Source: Pseudobacteriovorax antillogorgiicola (GTDB lineage Bacteria; Bdellovibrionota_B; Oligoflexia; Oligoflexales; RGVZ01). From it: 39,298 bases of DNA. The stretch covers positions 1 to 39,298 of the forward strand of contig CAMBEK010000016.1 in assembly GCA_945865565.1 (NCBI GenBank). The letters are read 5' to 3'. A model generated the notes under the pieces. The model did not search any database and had not been told where the DNA came from. It saw only the letters and a list, made by a program, of their open reading frames with translations. A program made the translations under genes and the position numbers. Positions 32,329 through 39,298 of this stretch are shown here, piece by piece. Within the stretch, counting starts at the first letter, position 1. Every line of letters starts with the position of its first letter.

Positions 32329-33468
32329 TCAAACACGACCCGAGAGAACGGCCGAATGGTAATTAGAGGCCGAACCAAGAATCCTAAAGGCTTCTACTTC
32401 CCCAAGAACCTCGATGGCCTTCTCAAATTCCAACTTGGCATCAGTGGCAAAAATGCCCGGATCGTCTGTCGCAAGGACCACCCGCAGGCCATCCGCAACA
32501 AACCCTCTGACCGGGTGGGCCAGAACATCCCTGACGCCAGCCAAAGCAATATTAGAAGTGATGCAGCACTCAATCACCGATTTGGTTTCGTCGGCGATCC
32601 AGCGGCGAACTCTGCTTTGCACGGCCCGGGTCTCATCGTCACAATCTGCGCCCAAGGCAACGGCATGTCCAATCCTGTGGGCACCCATGCGGGCAGCAAT
32701 TTCGACCCTGCGGATGCCGTCTGCAACAGAGCCACTCTCGGTCGTTTCACCAGCATGGATCAGAAGGGCCAGCGCATCGCGCGGGACTTTAGAATTATCC
32801 GAATGCAGCGTGGCACAGATATCGCGGATATCTCGCGCATCGGATGTTTCTTCATAGCCAGAAAAATCGATGCCCGTTAGATGCCGCTTTAGTACCGGAG
32901 AAGACGCCTCCTGCCAGGATTTTATCGAAAGGTATTGCTCCATCCCAAGCCCCGGATCACGAGACAAGCTCAAAGCCAATCGCGGTTCAAAAACCCCCGA
33001 CGATTCGGCTTCAAACTCGGCCATGCCCCGGCACAGACCATCCAAGTGCTCTTTAAGGGAATAACCGGCGGTCAATGGCGTCACAGGCGGATAAACAAAC
33101 CGGTACTCGACGTGAACGAGGCCCTCATCCCGATGACGCTCCATCACACGGCGCAGGACCCGCAGATCATCACGAGCGTGTGATACCGGAAAAAGCGCAA
33201 TTGGGAGCGCAAATTTAGATTCGAATTGTTCGAAACTGGATGGCGTTGTGCAAAGAAAATCCTGCGCGAGATTTGCGGCTCCGGAATCATCCATCCAATA
33301 CGATTCATAATTTGGATCGACGCCAAATGCCGCTTGATAGCGTTGGGCAAATGCATCCAAGCGCCCACGGCGATCACGCCACAGGTCCCGTCCAAGGTCC
33401 CAAATATCTTCGGGGCTCAAACAACCATACAAGTGAACGTGTAAATCATGGCGAATCATGCGTTCCAT
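32329..33468 (-). CDS. Adenosine/AMP deaminase-family enzyme
   Basis: A 379-residue amidohydrolase of the adenosine deaminase family. Motifs in order are HDLHVHLYGCL (metal HxH), HVEYRF, LLIHAGETTES with the catalytic Glu, HRIGHAVALG, ECCITSNIAL and VVLATDDPGIF with the metal-binding Asp. It would deaminate adenosine or a related purine, matching the other purine genes here, although family members also include adenine and aminofutalosine deaminases. The specificity cannot be read from this sequence. ATG 33468 has AAGG nine bases upstream and begins four bases after the NFACT stop; an earlier start at 33522 would overlap that gene by 50 bp. Confidence 0.88.
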   Translation of the reverse strand: MERMIRHDLHVHLYGCLSPEDIWDLGRDLWRDRRGRLDAFAQRYQAAFGVDPNYESYWMDDSGAANLAQDFLCTTPSSFEQFESKFALPIALFPVSHARDDLRVLRRVMERHRDEGLVHVEYRFVYPPVTPLTAGYSLKEHLDGLCRGMAEFEAESSGVFEPRLALSLSRDPGLGMEQYLSIKSWQEASSPVLKRHLTGIDFSGYEETSDARDIRDICATLHSDNSKVPRDALALLIHAGETTESGSVADGIRRVEIAARMGAHRIGHAVALGADCDDETRAVQSRVRRWIADETKSVIECCITSNIALAGVRDVLAHPVRGFVADGLRVVLATDDPGIFATDAKLEFEKAIEVLGEVEAFRILGSASNYHSAVLSGRV

Positions 33469-33472
33469 TGCG

Positions 33473-34786
33473 TCATACCTTGGCCGTTTGATTGCGAAAA
33501 AGAGCGGCGAGGTCATCGGCATTAAACCGGATCATCATGGACGAAGAACGTTCAACCTGCCAAAGCCCGGCAGGATCGCCCTTGCGTTTGCGCAGGTTTG
33601 CCTTGCGCGTCACATAAACCTCGCCGGCTCTGTTCTCGCGAAATTTGGAATAGTGCACAGCAAGGATTCCTGCGGCTCGCACAACATGCGCTGGCAATTC
33701 AGTCATCCCCTTGAATTGACGGCCCGGAACAATGACGTGAGAACCCGTCACTCCCACGGCGTGAATCCACCAGTCGTTGGCGGCCGACGATTTCACCAGC
33801 CGATCGCTCTCCCCGGCTCCCTTACCCACCATCATGCGGGTTCCGTCGGGCAGGATAAAATCATACCAGTCTGACGCGACCGGCTGAGATGCCTTCGGAG
33901 TTGTGGCCCGAGCCCCGGATTTAATTCCGTGTCGCGCAAGAATCGTTGCGACATCATCCTCTGTAAGAACTCCATCACGAATGCGCGCCAGATCAGCCTC
34001 AGCCAGGGCCACGGCCTCCCTAACCTTCGCCACCTGCCGTGATGAATCCATCTCGGCCTTTCCCAGACGCTTGAGTTCTTTGAAGGCAGCATCCATTTCG
34101 CGACCCTTGCCTTGAGACTGCATGTCAAAGGCATGAATCCGGGCTTGATCAAGTTCCAAAGCCTCGGGCTGGTGCTGTTCCTGATTTACCAGTGATTTGC
34201 GCAGAGTCTTGAGCCGGCGCGAAAGCCTGTCACGACCTTCGCGCTGAAAGAAAGGAAGCATTTCGGACGGGGATTGAGTTGCCGGGAAAACGGTTACCGC
34301 CGGGAGAGGTTCCGGCGCAACCATCGACGGCAAAATATCGAGTAAGGTCCCAGCCTCTGTCCCAGTCATCTGATGCGGCAAGACAAAATCTAAATTGCGC
34401 CGTTTCGTAAAAACACCCTCGGTGCTCATTCGCATGCGCAGGCATGGCAGCGGCGCACATTCAATCAGTGTGATCTCTGGCGCAGAACCGCCAACAAGCC
34501 GAACATAGGCGCGGGGATTTTCGCGATTCGCGCCGATGGGAATCCACCACGTGCGGGTCGAGGCGTCATGGAAGACAGCGGTAACACACAGGGACTCACC
34601 CCACGTCCGGCAAACCGCAGCGAGGTTTCCATTTGCCGTTGCACCAGCAGGTTTCTCATCAACGACAGCAATACCAGAGCGACGCGGATGCGCAGAAACC
34701 ACGAAAAATTTTTTTGATTTTTTTAACGGCCAAACCAGCGCAGGTTCTTGCACCGGCGTCTGCAAGCATTTGCCAAGAGTCATCAT
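33473..34786 (-). CDS. Short NFACT/RqcH-family RNA-binding protein
   Basis: A 437-residue protein. The C-terminal NFACT-R domain is clear: GKGAGESDRLVKSSAANDWW, IHAVGVTGSHVIVPGR and GEVYVTRKANLRKRKGDPAG. Before it is a coiled-coil region (residues about 190-275). The N-terminal third is strongly diverged and shorter than the NFACT-N domain of Bacillus RqcH (about 570 aa in total). RqcH binds 60S/50S-tRNA complexes and adds alanine tails in ribosome quality control. This shorter form may keep ribosome or RNA binding without that activity. ATG 34786 overlaps the acyltransferase stop as ATGA. Confidence 0.85.
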   Translation of the reverse strand: MMTLGKCLQTPVQEPALVWPLKKSKKFFVVSAHPRRSGIAVVDEKPAGATANGNLAAVCRTWGESLCVTAVFHDASTRTWWIPIGANRENPRAYVRLVGGSAPEITLIECAPLPCLRMRMSTEGVFTKRRNLDFVLPHQMTGTEAGTLLDILPSMVAPEPLPAVTVFPATQSPSEMLPFFQREGRDRLSRRLKTLRKSLVNQEQHQPEALELDQARIHAFDMQSQGKGREMDAAFKELKRLGKAEMDSSRQVAKVREAVALAEADLARIRDGVLTEDDVATILARHGIKSGARATTPKASQPVASDWYDFILPDGTRMMVGKGAGESDRLVKSSAANDWWIHAVGVTGSHVIVPGRQFKGMTELPAHVVRAAGILAVHYSKFRENRAGEVYVTRKANLRKRKGDPAGLWQVERSSSMMIRFNADDLAALFRNQTAKV

Positions 34787-35454
34787 CGTTTTTTTGCCAG
34801 TGTTTCCGCCGCTGCCTGCGTCGAATCCAGGGCCGCCTGGACCGCAGCCCGCATTTGGCCAAAGGCCAATCCACTGGTCCCGGTTGGAACTTTAACAGGC
34901 ACCCCAAAAACAACATTAATGGTCGTAAATGGTTTCGGAATCTGAAAACGGTCCCAACTTCGACGCAGAACCCAACTGCGATCCGCTACCGCAGCAAAAG
35001 GCACGATGGCCACGCCCGTCCGACGACTAATATCGACAATTCCTGACTTCAAAATACGCCGTGGACCGCGCGGCCCATCAACCGTCAACGTCGGTAAATA
35101 GCCATCAGCAGTCACAGCAACCAATTCATCCCGGGCTTCAGGTCCGCCCTTTGAACTACTGCCGCGAATGGTTTTGAATTGCATCCGTTCCATGACCGCC
35201 GTCACAATCGCGCCGTCTTTGGACAGGCTTGCCAGTGGAGCCATTCGAGTCCCACGCATCACCGCAAGAGACGCAAGAATATTTTCGTGCCAAAGCGCCA
35301 GGGCATAAGACCCCGACTTGACCATTGAAGCCGCGGTTGCAAGATTTTCTTTCCCGACATAGCGAAAACGCCATGTCCAAGCAAACAATTGCAGAAGAAA
35401 ATGAATTACCAGGGAAAGAAATTTCTCTTTTGCATTCAACTCATGGGGCTTCAC
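34783..35454 (-). CDS. DUF374 lysophospholipid acyltransferase family protein
   Basis: A 223-residue protein of the DUF374 branch of LPLAT acyltransferases. The family blocks are visible: LALWHENILASLAVM, MAPLASLSKDGAIV, RGSSSKGGPEARDELV, LTVDGPRGPRRILKSGIV and GVAIVPFAAVADRSW. An N-terminal hydrophobic helix (LVIHFLLQLFAWTW) anchors it to the inner membrane. It probably transfers an acyl chain onto a lipid or lipid A-type acceptor; the acceptor is unknown. GTG 35454 overlaps the mtgA stop as GTGA, and its own stop overlaps the NFACT start. Confidence 0.9.
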   Translation of the reverse strand: MKPHELNAKEKFLSLVIHFLLQLFAWTWRFRYVGKENLATAASMVKSGSYALALWHENILASLAVMRGTRMAPLASLSKDGAIVTAVMERMQFKTIRGSSSKGGPEARDELVAVTADGYLPTLTVDGPRGPRRILKSGIVDISRRTGVAIVPFAAVADRSWVLRRSWDRFQIPKPFTTINVVFGVPVKVPTGTSGLAFGQMRAAVQAALDSTQAAAETLAKKR

Positions 35455-36491
35455 GGCGCAGTGCCTTGAGTTGGGTTTTGAAACGCAGGCTCCATCCGCT
35501 CCATTGGCTCCATAGGCCTCATCGCCTCTGGCGCATCCAAGGTAGTCATTTCCGGATCTTCCAAACCGTCGCCATCCTCGTCGTCTGCAGCCCCGGCCTC
35601 ACGCCGGCATGCTTCCTGGTCGCCTTTGAGGCACTGATCCTTGTTGGCTTCCGCAAGATAAGCTTCGTAAGACACCAGGGGACGACCAAAGTTCCCGGTT
35701 GCAAGGGCGCGGATCCACTGCTGCTGCGTGATGTATCCCTGCCGCCGCATATTCAAAACAATTTTAGCAAACCGGCGTTCGCCAAACGGAGTCAATTCCC
35801 GTCTGCGCAACCCTACCGACCAAGAATTTGGACTCGGGATCACCAACCCTAAGTGTGCCGCCTGCTCGATGGTGAGCAAAGACGGCTTGGTGCCAAAGTA
35901 CTTTTCGGCCGCTGCCTTGATCCCGTAGATACCGTCACCAAATTCAGCAAGATTAACGTACCATTCCAAGATCTCTTCTTTTGACATGATGGCTTCCAGA
36001 AGCAGGGTCCCCGCTGCTTCACGGGCCTTGCGAATGATCGTCTTCTCGCGTGACAGAAACGCCATCTTAACGACCTGCTGCGAGATAGTTGACGCGCCGC
36101 GAACGTAACGCTTTTTCTTCCGGTTGAGCTCGATGCTCTTTTCTATTTCTAAGAAATCCAGGCCGTGGTGCTGATAGAAACGCCCATCTTCCGCCACGAC
36201 AATGGCATTGAACACATTCTTGGAAATTTGCTTTCGATCAACCCAGTTTGGCTCACCGGGGCCAACGACAACATGGGTCAGGCCCTTTTTCTTGGTCCAC
36301 TGTTTCACAGTGACGCTGCCGATGAGGAGCCTGGGCACCCACGGAATGAACCAAAGGATAAAGACAACCAAACCGACTACCAAAATACGCTTGATTGAAA
36401 AATACCGCTCGCGCCAATTCTGACGCGGCGCGATGCCTTCCATCAAAGCATCCAGATTGGTCACATCGGATTGTGGTTCCACATCCTTCAA
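35451..36491 (-). CDS. mtgA: Monofunctional peptidoglycan glycosyltransferase (GT51) with C-terminal extension
   Basis: Polymerises lipid II into glycan strands at the periplasmic face. After one membrane helix (VVGLVVFILWFIPWV), the GT51 motifs appear: IVVAEDGRFYQHHGLDF with the catalytic Glu, RGASTISQQVVKMAFL, RKAREAAGTLLLEAIMSKEE and NLAEFGDGIYGIKAAAEKYF. Typical MtgA has about 230-240 residues. This one has 346 and carries about 90 extra C-terminal residues. They include an acidic DDEDGDGLEDPE stretch that resembles a calcium-binding loop, and a Met-Glu-Pro repeat. TTG 36491 is chosen, since GGAAG lies about eight bases upstream and the preceding stop ends one base before it. Confidence 0.92.
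   Translation of the reverse strand: MKDVEPQSDVTNLDALMEGIAPRQNWRERYFSIKRILVVGLVVFILWFIPWVPRLLIGSVTVKQWTKKKGLTHVVVGPGEPNWVDRKQISKNVFNAIVVAEDGRFYQHHGLDFLEIEKSIELNRKKKRYVRGASTISQQVVKMAFLSREKTIIRKAREAAGTLLLEAIMSKEEILEWYVNLAEFGDGIYGIKAAAEKYFGTKPSLLTIEQAAHLGLVIPSPNSWSVGLRRRELTPFGERRFAKIVLNMRRQGYITQQQWIRALATGNFGRPLVSYEAYLAEANKDQCLKGDQEACRREAGAADDEDGDGLEDPEMTTLDAPEAMRPMEPMERMEPAFQNPTQGTAP
35487..35522 (-). repeat. Four 9-bp tandem units in the mtgA tail
   Basis: Four imperfect 9-bp units encode M-R-P, M-E-P, M-E-R and M-E-P near the MtgA C-terminus, giving a small slippage-prone Met-Glu-Pro repeat. Confidence 0.7.
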
Positions 36492-36492
36492 T

Positions 36493-36927
36493 TTAATGAC
36501 TTCCTGCAGCAAATCCGCGCACAAGTTTAGTCAAAGCACCAAATCCAGGAATATTTTCATACAGCATGCTGCCAAGGTCAAAGTAGTCACGGTGGAAAAT
36601 CGCCTTGCCATCCCGCGACCGGACATAGCTGGACCCGTCCACTGAAATTTTCTTGCCGCCATTGAGGCGCTTGTGGTTCAGGTGCATCGTCCAACGGGCA
36701 TATGTTTCATCGCCGACAGAAATTTCGCTCGTAACATCGAACTGAATCTTAAGGACGTTGTCGTAAAGGCGCGTGTAATAGCTGATTAATTTATCGCGAC
36801 CCTCAAGTTTGACCATCGGATCTTCAAAAACTGCAGCGGGATCATAGAAGTCCTCGCACGGTTTTTTCATGTTGGATTTGGAAACCGAGTTAAAAAAGTT
36901 TGCGATCGAAACATTGAGCCCGGACAT
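36493..36927 (-). CDS. SnoaL/NTF2-like small protein
   Basis: A 144-residue protein of the NTF2-like fold. The N-terminal helix with FFNSVSKSNMKKPCEDFYDP leads to AVFEDPMVKLEGRDKLISYY, then ISVGDETYARWTMHLNH, and VDGSSYVRSRDGKAIFHRDY, followed by FDLGSMLYENIPGFG. This pattern is usual for SnoaL-like domains that bind small hydrophobic ligands or act as isomerases. The ligand is unknown. It lies four bases after dnaE and directly before mtgA, so it is co-transcribed with both. ATG 36927 has a GGGA-containing purine run upstream. Confidence 0.82.
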   Translation of the reverse strand: MSGLNVSIANFFNSVSKSNMKKPCEDFYDPAAVFEDPMVKLEGRDKLISYYTRLYDNVLKIQFDVTSEISVGDETYARWTMHLNHKRLNGGKKISVDGSSYVRSRDGKAIFHRDYFDLGSMLYENIPGFGALTKLVRGFAAGSH

Positions 36928-36931
36928 GATC

Positions 36932-39298
36932 TCATCCCTTAGCGTTGAGTGAAGGCTTATTCCCAAGTTTATAACTGACCGCAAAACCATCAATCGGCAG
37001 TACGGAAAGCTGTTCCAAAAAGGCGTCGGTAACATCAACCGAAAGATCTGGTGCAGCCACAGCGATTTCAACATCGTTCATCTGCAGTTTAAAATTAACC
37101 GCAACGCTGCCCTTGTGCATGTTGCAAATTTCTTTGAGGCGTTGCAACAGGTCACGCCCATTGGCACCGACTGAATCCAGACCCTTCACAGAATTCAACT
37201 GCATTCGCATCTCGATCCCCTGCACCCGTTCAGCCCGAACCTGCTCCAATGGAATCATCCGCTCCAGTTTAAACCTTGCGGGGCCTCCATTGAAACCCTC
37301 GGACATGGAACCGATCACAACCACTGGCGCGCCCTGAACCGGGTATTGCTCTGGGATATCCCGTGAAAAACAGAGCGCCTCAAGCTCACTGCTGTCATCT
37401 TCAAGGGTCACGTAAGCCATGCGATTGCCGGTTTTTGTAAGTCGCTCCTGCACCGCCTGAAACACGGCCACCAAACCCACAGGACCTTTTCCGGTGAGCT
37501 GCTCCACATCAGCCAGCCGTGACTTTGAGAACATCCTCACGTCTTCGCGATAAAAATCCAACGGGTGGGCACTGACGTAAACACCCAAAATTTTCTTTTC
37601 CAGTGCGAGCCATTCCAGCGGCGTCAGAGCCGGTTTGACGTTGCCGGGGCCTGGGCCCCAAGCCGGATTTTCGTGTCCGACTTTGGCAACATCATCGTCG
37701 TCGTCGTCGTTCATCATTCCGTCAAACAGGCCCATTTGTCCGGCATTTTTGGCGCCGTGATAGGTTTCGCTAAACTTGACGAGATCACCAACAATCCCCA
37801 TCAGGTGGGGACGCGACATGTCAAAACCATCCAGGGCACCTGCCTGGATCAACAGTTCAAGGGTCTTTTTTCCAACGCGGTGCAAATTCACACGCTGCGC
37901 CAGATCAGTCAGGTTCTGGAATTTACCGCTGGCCTCACGTTCCTTGATGAGATCCTCAAGGACCGCAATACCAATGCCCTTGATGGCACCCAATCCAAAA
38001 CCAATGCTGGCCTTGCCCACAACATCAAACTCGATGTGGCTGCGATTGATATCCGGCGGCAAAACCTTGAATTTCATGCGCCGGCATTCCGACAGGTACC
38101 GGACGACTTTATCCGTCTTGTCCAAGTCGCACGTCATGATGGCGGCCATGTACTCTTCAGGAAAGTGTGCCTTCAAGTACGCCGTCTGATAACTAACTAG
38201 GCCGTAGGCAGCCGAGTGCGACTTGTTAAATCCGTATTCGGCGAACTTGGCCATCAAATCAAAAATGCTGTCGGCTTTGGAAAGTTCTACGCCGTTGGCC
38301 GTTGCCCCGGCAACGAAACGGGACTTCTGCGCTGCCATTTCTTCAGGATTTTTTTTACCCATGGCGCGGCGCAGCAAATCGGCCTCGCCAAGGCTGTAAC
38401 TAGCCAGTCGCGCAGCCGTGTTCTGGACCTGCTCCTGATAGAGGATAATCCCGTAGGTTTCCTTCAAAATGGATTCAAGTTGCGGCAACGGATAATCAAT
38501 GCGCTGGCGACCGTGCTTTCGTTCGATGAAATCGTCCACCATTCCTGAGCCAAGTGGACCTGGGCGAAACAGGGCAACCACGGCGATGATGTCTTCAAAC
38601 GTCGACGGTTTCACTTTGACCAGAAGCTGCTGCATGCCCGAGCCTTCAAGCTGGAACACGCCCACCGTGTGGGCCGCACTGACCATCCGGTAGACGGCAG
38701 GATCCTCCAACGGAATCCGGTCGATGTTAAATTCCGGTTTCTTGCTGGCGCGGATGAGCTTTACCGCACGGTCAATCACCGTCAGGGTCTTCAACCCCAA
38801 AAAGTCGAATTTCACGAGGCCGACTTTTTCGGCCATCTTCATTTCATATTGGGTGATCAGTCCGTCGACATCCGTGGTGTAAACAGGAACGTAATCCACC
38901 ATGGGACCATCGGACATGACGATGCCGGCGGCATGGACGGACGTATGACGCGACAAGCCCTCCAGGGCCCCTACCATTTCCAGAAGACCAGCCACGGCGT
39001 CATCGCGTCCGGCCTCTTCCGCCAAACGAGGTTCGACTTCCATGGCGTCCTTGAGCTTCACAACGCTCTTGTCAGGAATCTTGTTCGGGATCAGTTTGGC
39101 GATGCGGTCGCACTTGGTATAGCCAATCTCCATGACACGCCCGATGTCGCGCACCGCAGCCTTGGCCAGCATTTTTCCAAATGTTGTGATTTGTGCGACA
39201 TTTTCAGCGCCGTATTTTCGCGTTACGTATTGAATGACTTCATCGCGGCGATCCTGGCAGAAGTCGACGTCGAAGTCGGGCATGGACACGCGTTCAGG
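36932..39298 (-). CDS. dnaE: DNA polymerase III alpha subunit (partial, N-terminal part outside window)
   Basis: The replicative polymerase. The window holds about 789 C-terminal residues. The entry point reads ERVSMPDFDVDFCQDRRDEV, the catalytic Asp pair of the palm domain. Then come YVTRKYGAENVAQITTFGKM, SRHTSVHAAGIVMS, VGLVKFDFLGLKTLTVIDRA, RPGPLGSGMVDDFIERKHGR, LYQEQVQNTAARLASYSL, AYGLVSYQTAYLKAHFPEEY and the helix-hairpin-helix part. A run of six Asp lies in the linker to the OB domain. The end matches a DnaE1-type protein. It begins the minus-strand run that goes through mtgA, and probably further. Confidence 0.98.
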   Translation of the reverse strand, partial: PERVSMPDFDVDFCQDRRDEVIQYVTRKYGAENVAQITTFGKMLAKAAVRDIGRVMEIGYTKCDRIAKLIPNKIPDKSVVKLKDAMEVEPRLAEEAGRDDAVAGLLEMVGALEGLSRHTSVHAAGIVMSDGPMVDYVPVYTTDVDGLITQYEMKMAEKVGLVKFDFLGLKTLTVIDRAVKLIRASKKPEFNIDRIPLEDPAVYRMVSAAHTVGVFQLEGSGMQQLLVKVKPSTFEDIIAVVALFRPGPLGSGMVDDFIERKHGRQRIDYPLPQLESILKETYGIILYQEQVQNTAARLASYSLGEADLLRRAMGKKNPEEMAAQKSRFVAGATANGVELSKADSIFDLMAKFAEYGFNKSHSAAYGLVSYQTAYLKAHFPEEYMAAIMTCDLDKTDKVVRYLSECRRMKFKVLPPDINRSHIEFDVVGKASIGFGLGAIKGIGIAVLEDLIKEREASGKFQNLTDLAQRVNLHRVGKKTLELLIQAGALDGFDMSRPHLMGIVGDLVKFSETYHGAKNAGQMGLFDGMMNDDDDDDVAKVGHENPAWGPGPGNVKPALTPLEWLALEKKILGVYVSAHPLDFYREDVRMFSKSRLADVEQLTGKGPVGLVAVFQAVQERLTKTGNRMAYVTLEDDSSELEALCFSRDIPEQYPVQGAPVVVIGSMSEGFNGGPARFKLERMIPLEQVRAERVQGIEMRMQLNSVKGLDSVGANGRDLLQRLKEICNMHKGSVAVNFKLQMNDVEIAVAAPDLSVDVTDAFLEQLSVLPIDGFAVSYKLGNKPSLNAKG
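37691..37708 (-). repeat. Asp codon run in dnaE
   Basis: Six Asp codons in a row (two GAT, four GAC) lie between the fingers/HhH region and the OB domain of DnaE. It is a trinucleotide repeat that could vary in length. Confidence 0.7.

Overview
The window (about 39.3 kb) is a densely packed Gram-negative chromosome segment. It carries outer-membrane and LPS genes (kdsB, a heptosyltransferase, a DUF374 acyltransferase), a monofunctional transglycosylase, and many secreted lipoproteins. Most genes sit in tight co-directional runs with ATGA/GTGA overlaps. I see no tRNA, rRNA, CRISPR array, insertion sequence or phage gene. The mix of core genes with many poorly conserved lipoproteins suggests a deltaproteobacterial or Bdellovibrionota-like organism; this is an inference from gene content only.

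Layout. 1-4310 (minus): xdhA-xdhB-xdhC, a xanthine dehydrogenase operon whose xdhC runs off the left edge. 4439-6454 (plus): a lipoprotein built of about five related modules, four of them with a Cys pair, followed by a SurA/PpiD-like periplasmic protein. 6440-12799 (minus): a candidate ADP-ribosyltransferase lipoprotein, an acyltransferase-3 membrane protein, guanine deaminase, an unknown polytopic membrane protein and a YdcZ-type transporter. 12882-14668 (plus): an AzgA/PbuG-type purine permease and arfB. 14776-16770 (plus): a sensor-kinase-like membrane protein. 16681-23498 (minus): kdsB, a peptidase/beta-barrel fusion, aroC and an M48-like metalloprotease lipoprotein, ending at a strong intrinsic terminator that lies inside the opposing sensor gene. 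23616-24893 (plus): a sigma-factor-like/transmembrane/anti-sigma-like single chain. 24923-25975 (minus): a lipoprotein. 26130-29864 (plus): glpX, an exported protein, a lipoprotein and a GT9 heptosyltransferase. 29927-39298 (minus): partial dnaE, an NTF2-like protein, mtgA, a DUF374 acyltransferase, a short NFACT protein, an adenosine deaminase-like protein, an RlmI-like methyltransferase and an NAD-dependent epimerase.

How the genes fit together. Xanthine dehydrogenase, guanine deaminase, a purine permease and an adenosine deaminase-like enzyme form a scattered purine uptake and degradation set: guanine is deaminated to xanthine, which is oxidised to urate. The second theme is the cell envelope: KDO activation, heptose transfer, lipid acylation, peptidoglycan synthesis and envelope proteases.

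The observation I would follow first is the 774-residue lipoprotein at 10475-12799. It ends in an R / S-T-S / E-x-E signature of mono-ADP-ribosyltransferases behind a long helical and hydrophobic region, so it looks like an undescribed toxin or effector-like protein. Next are the modular Cys-pair lipoprotein, the sigma/anti-sigma-like fusion and the peptidase/barrel fusion.
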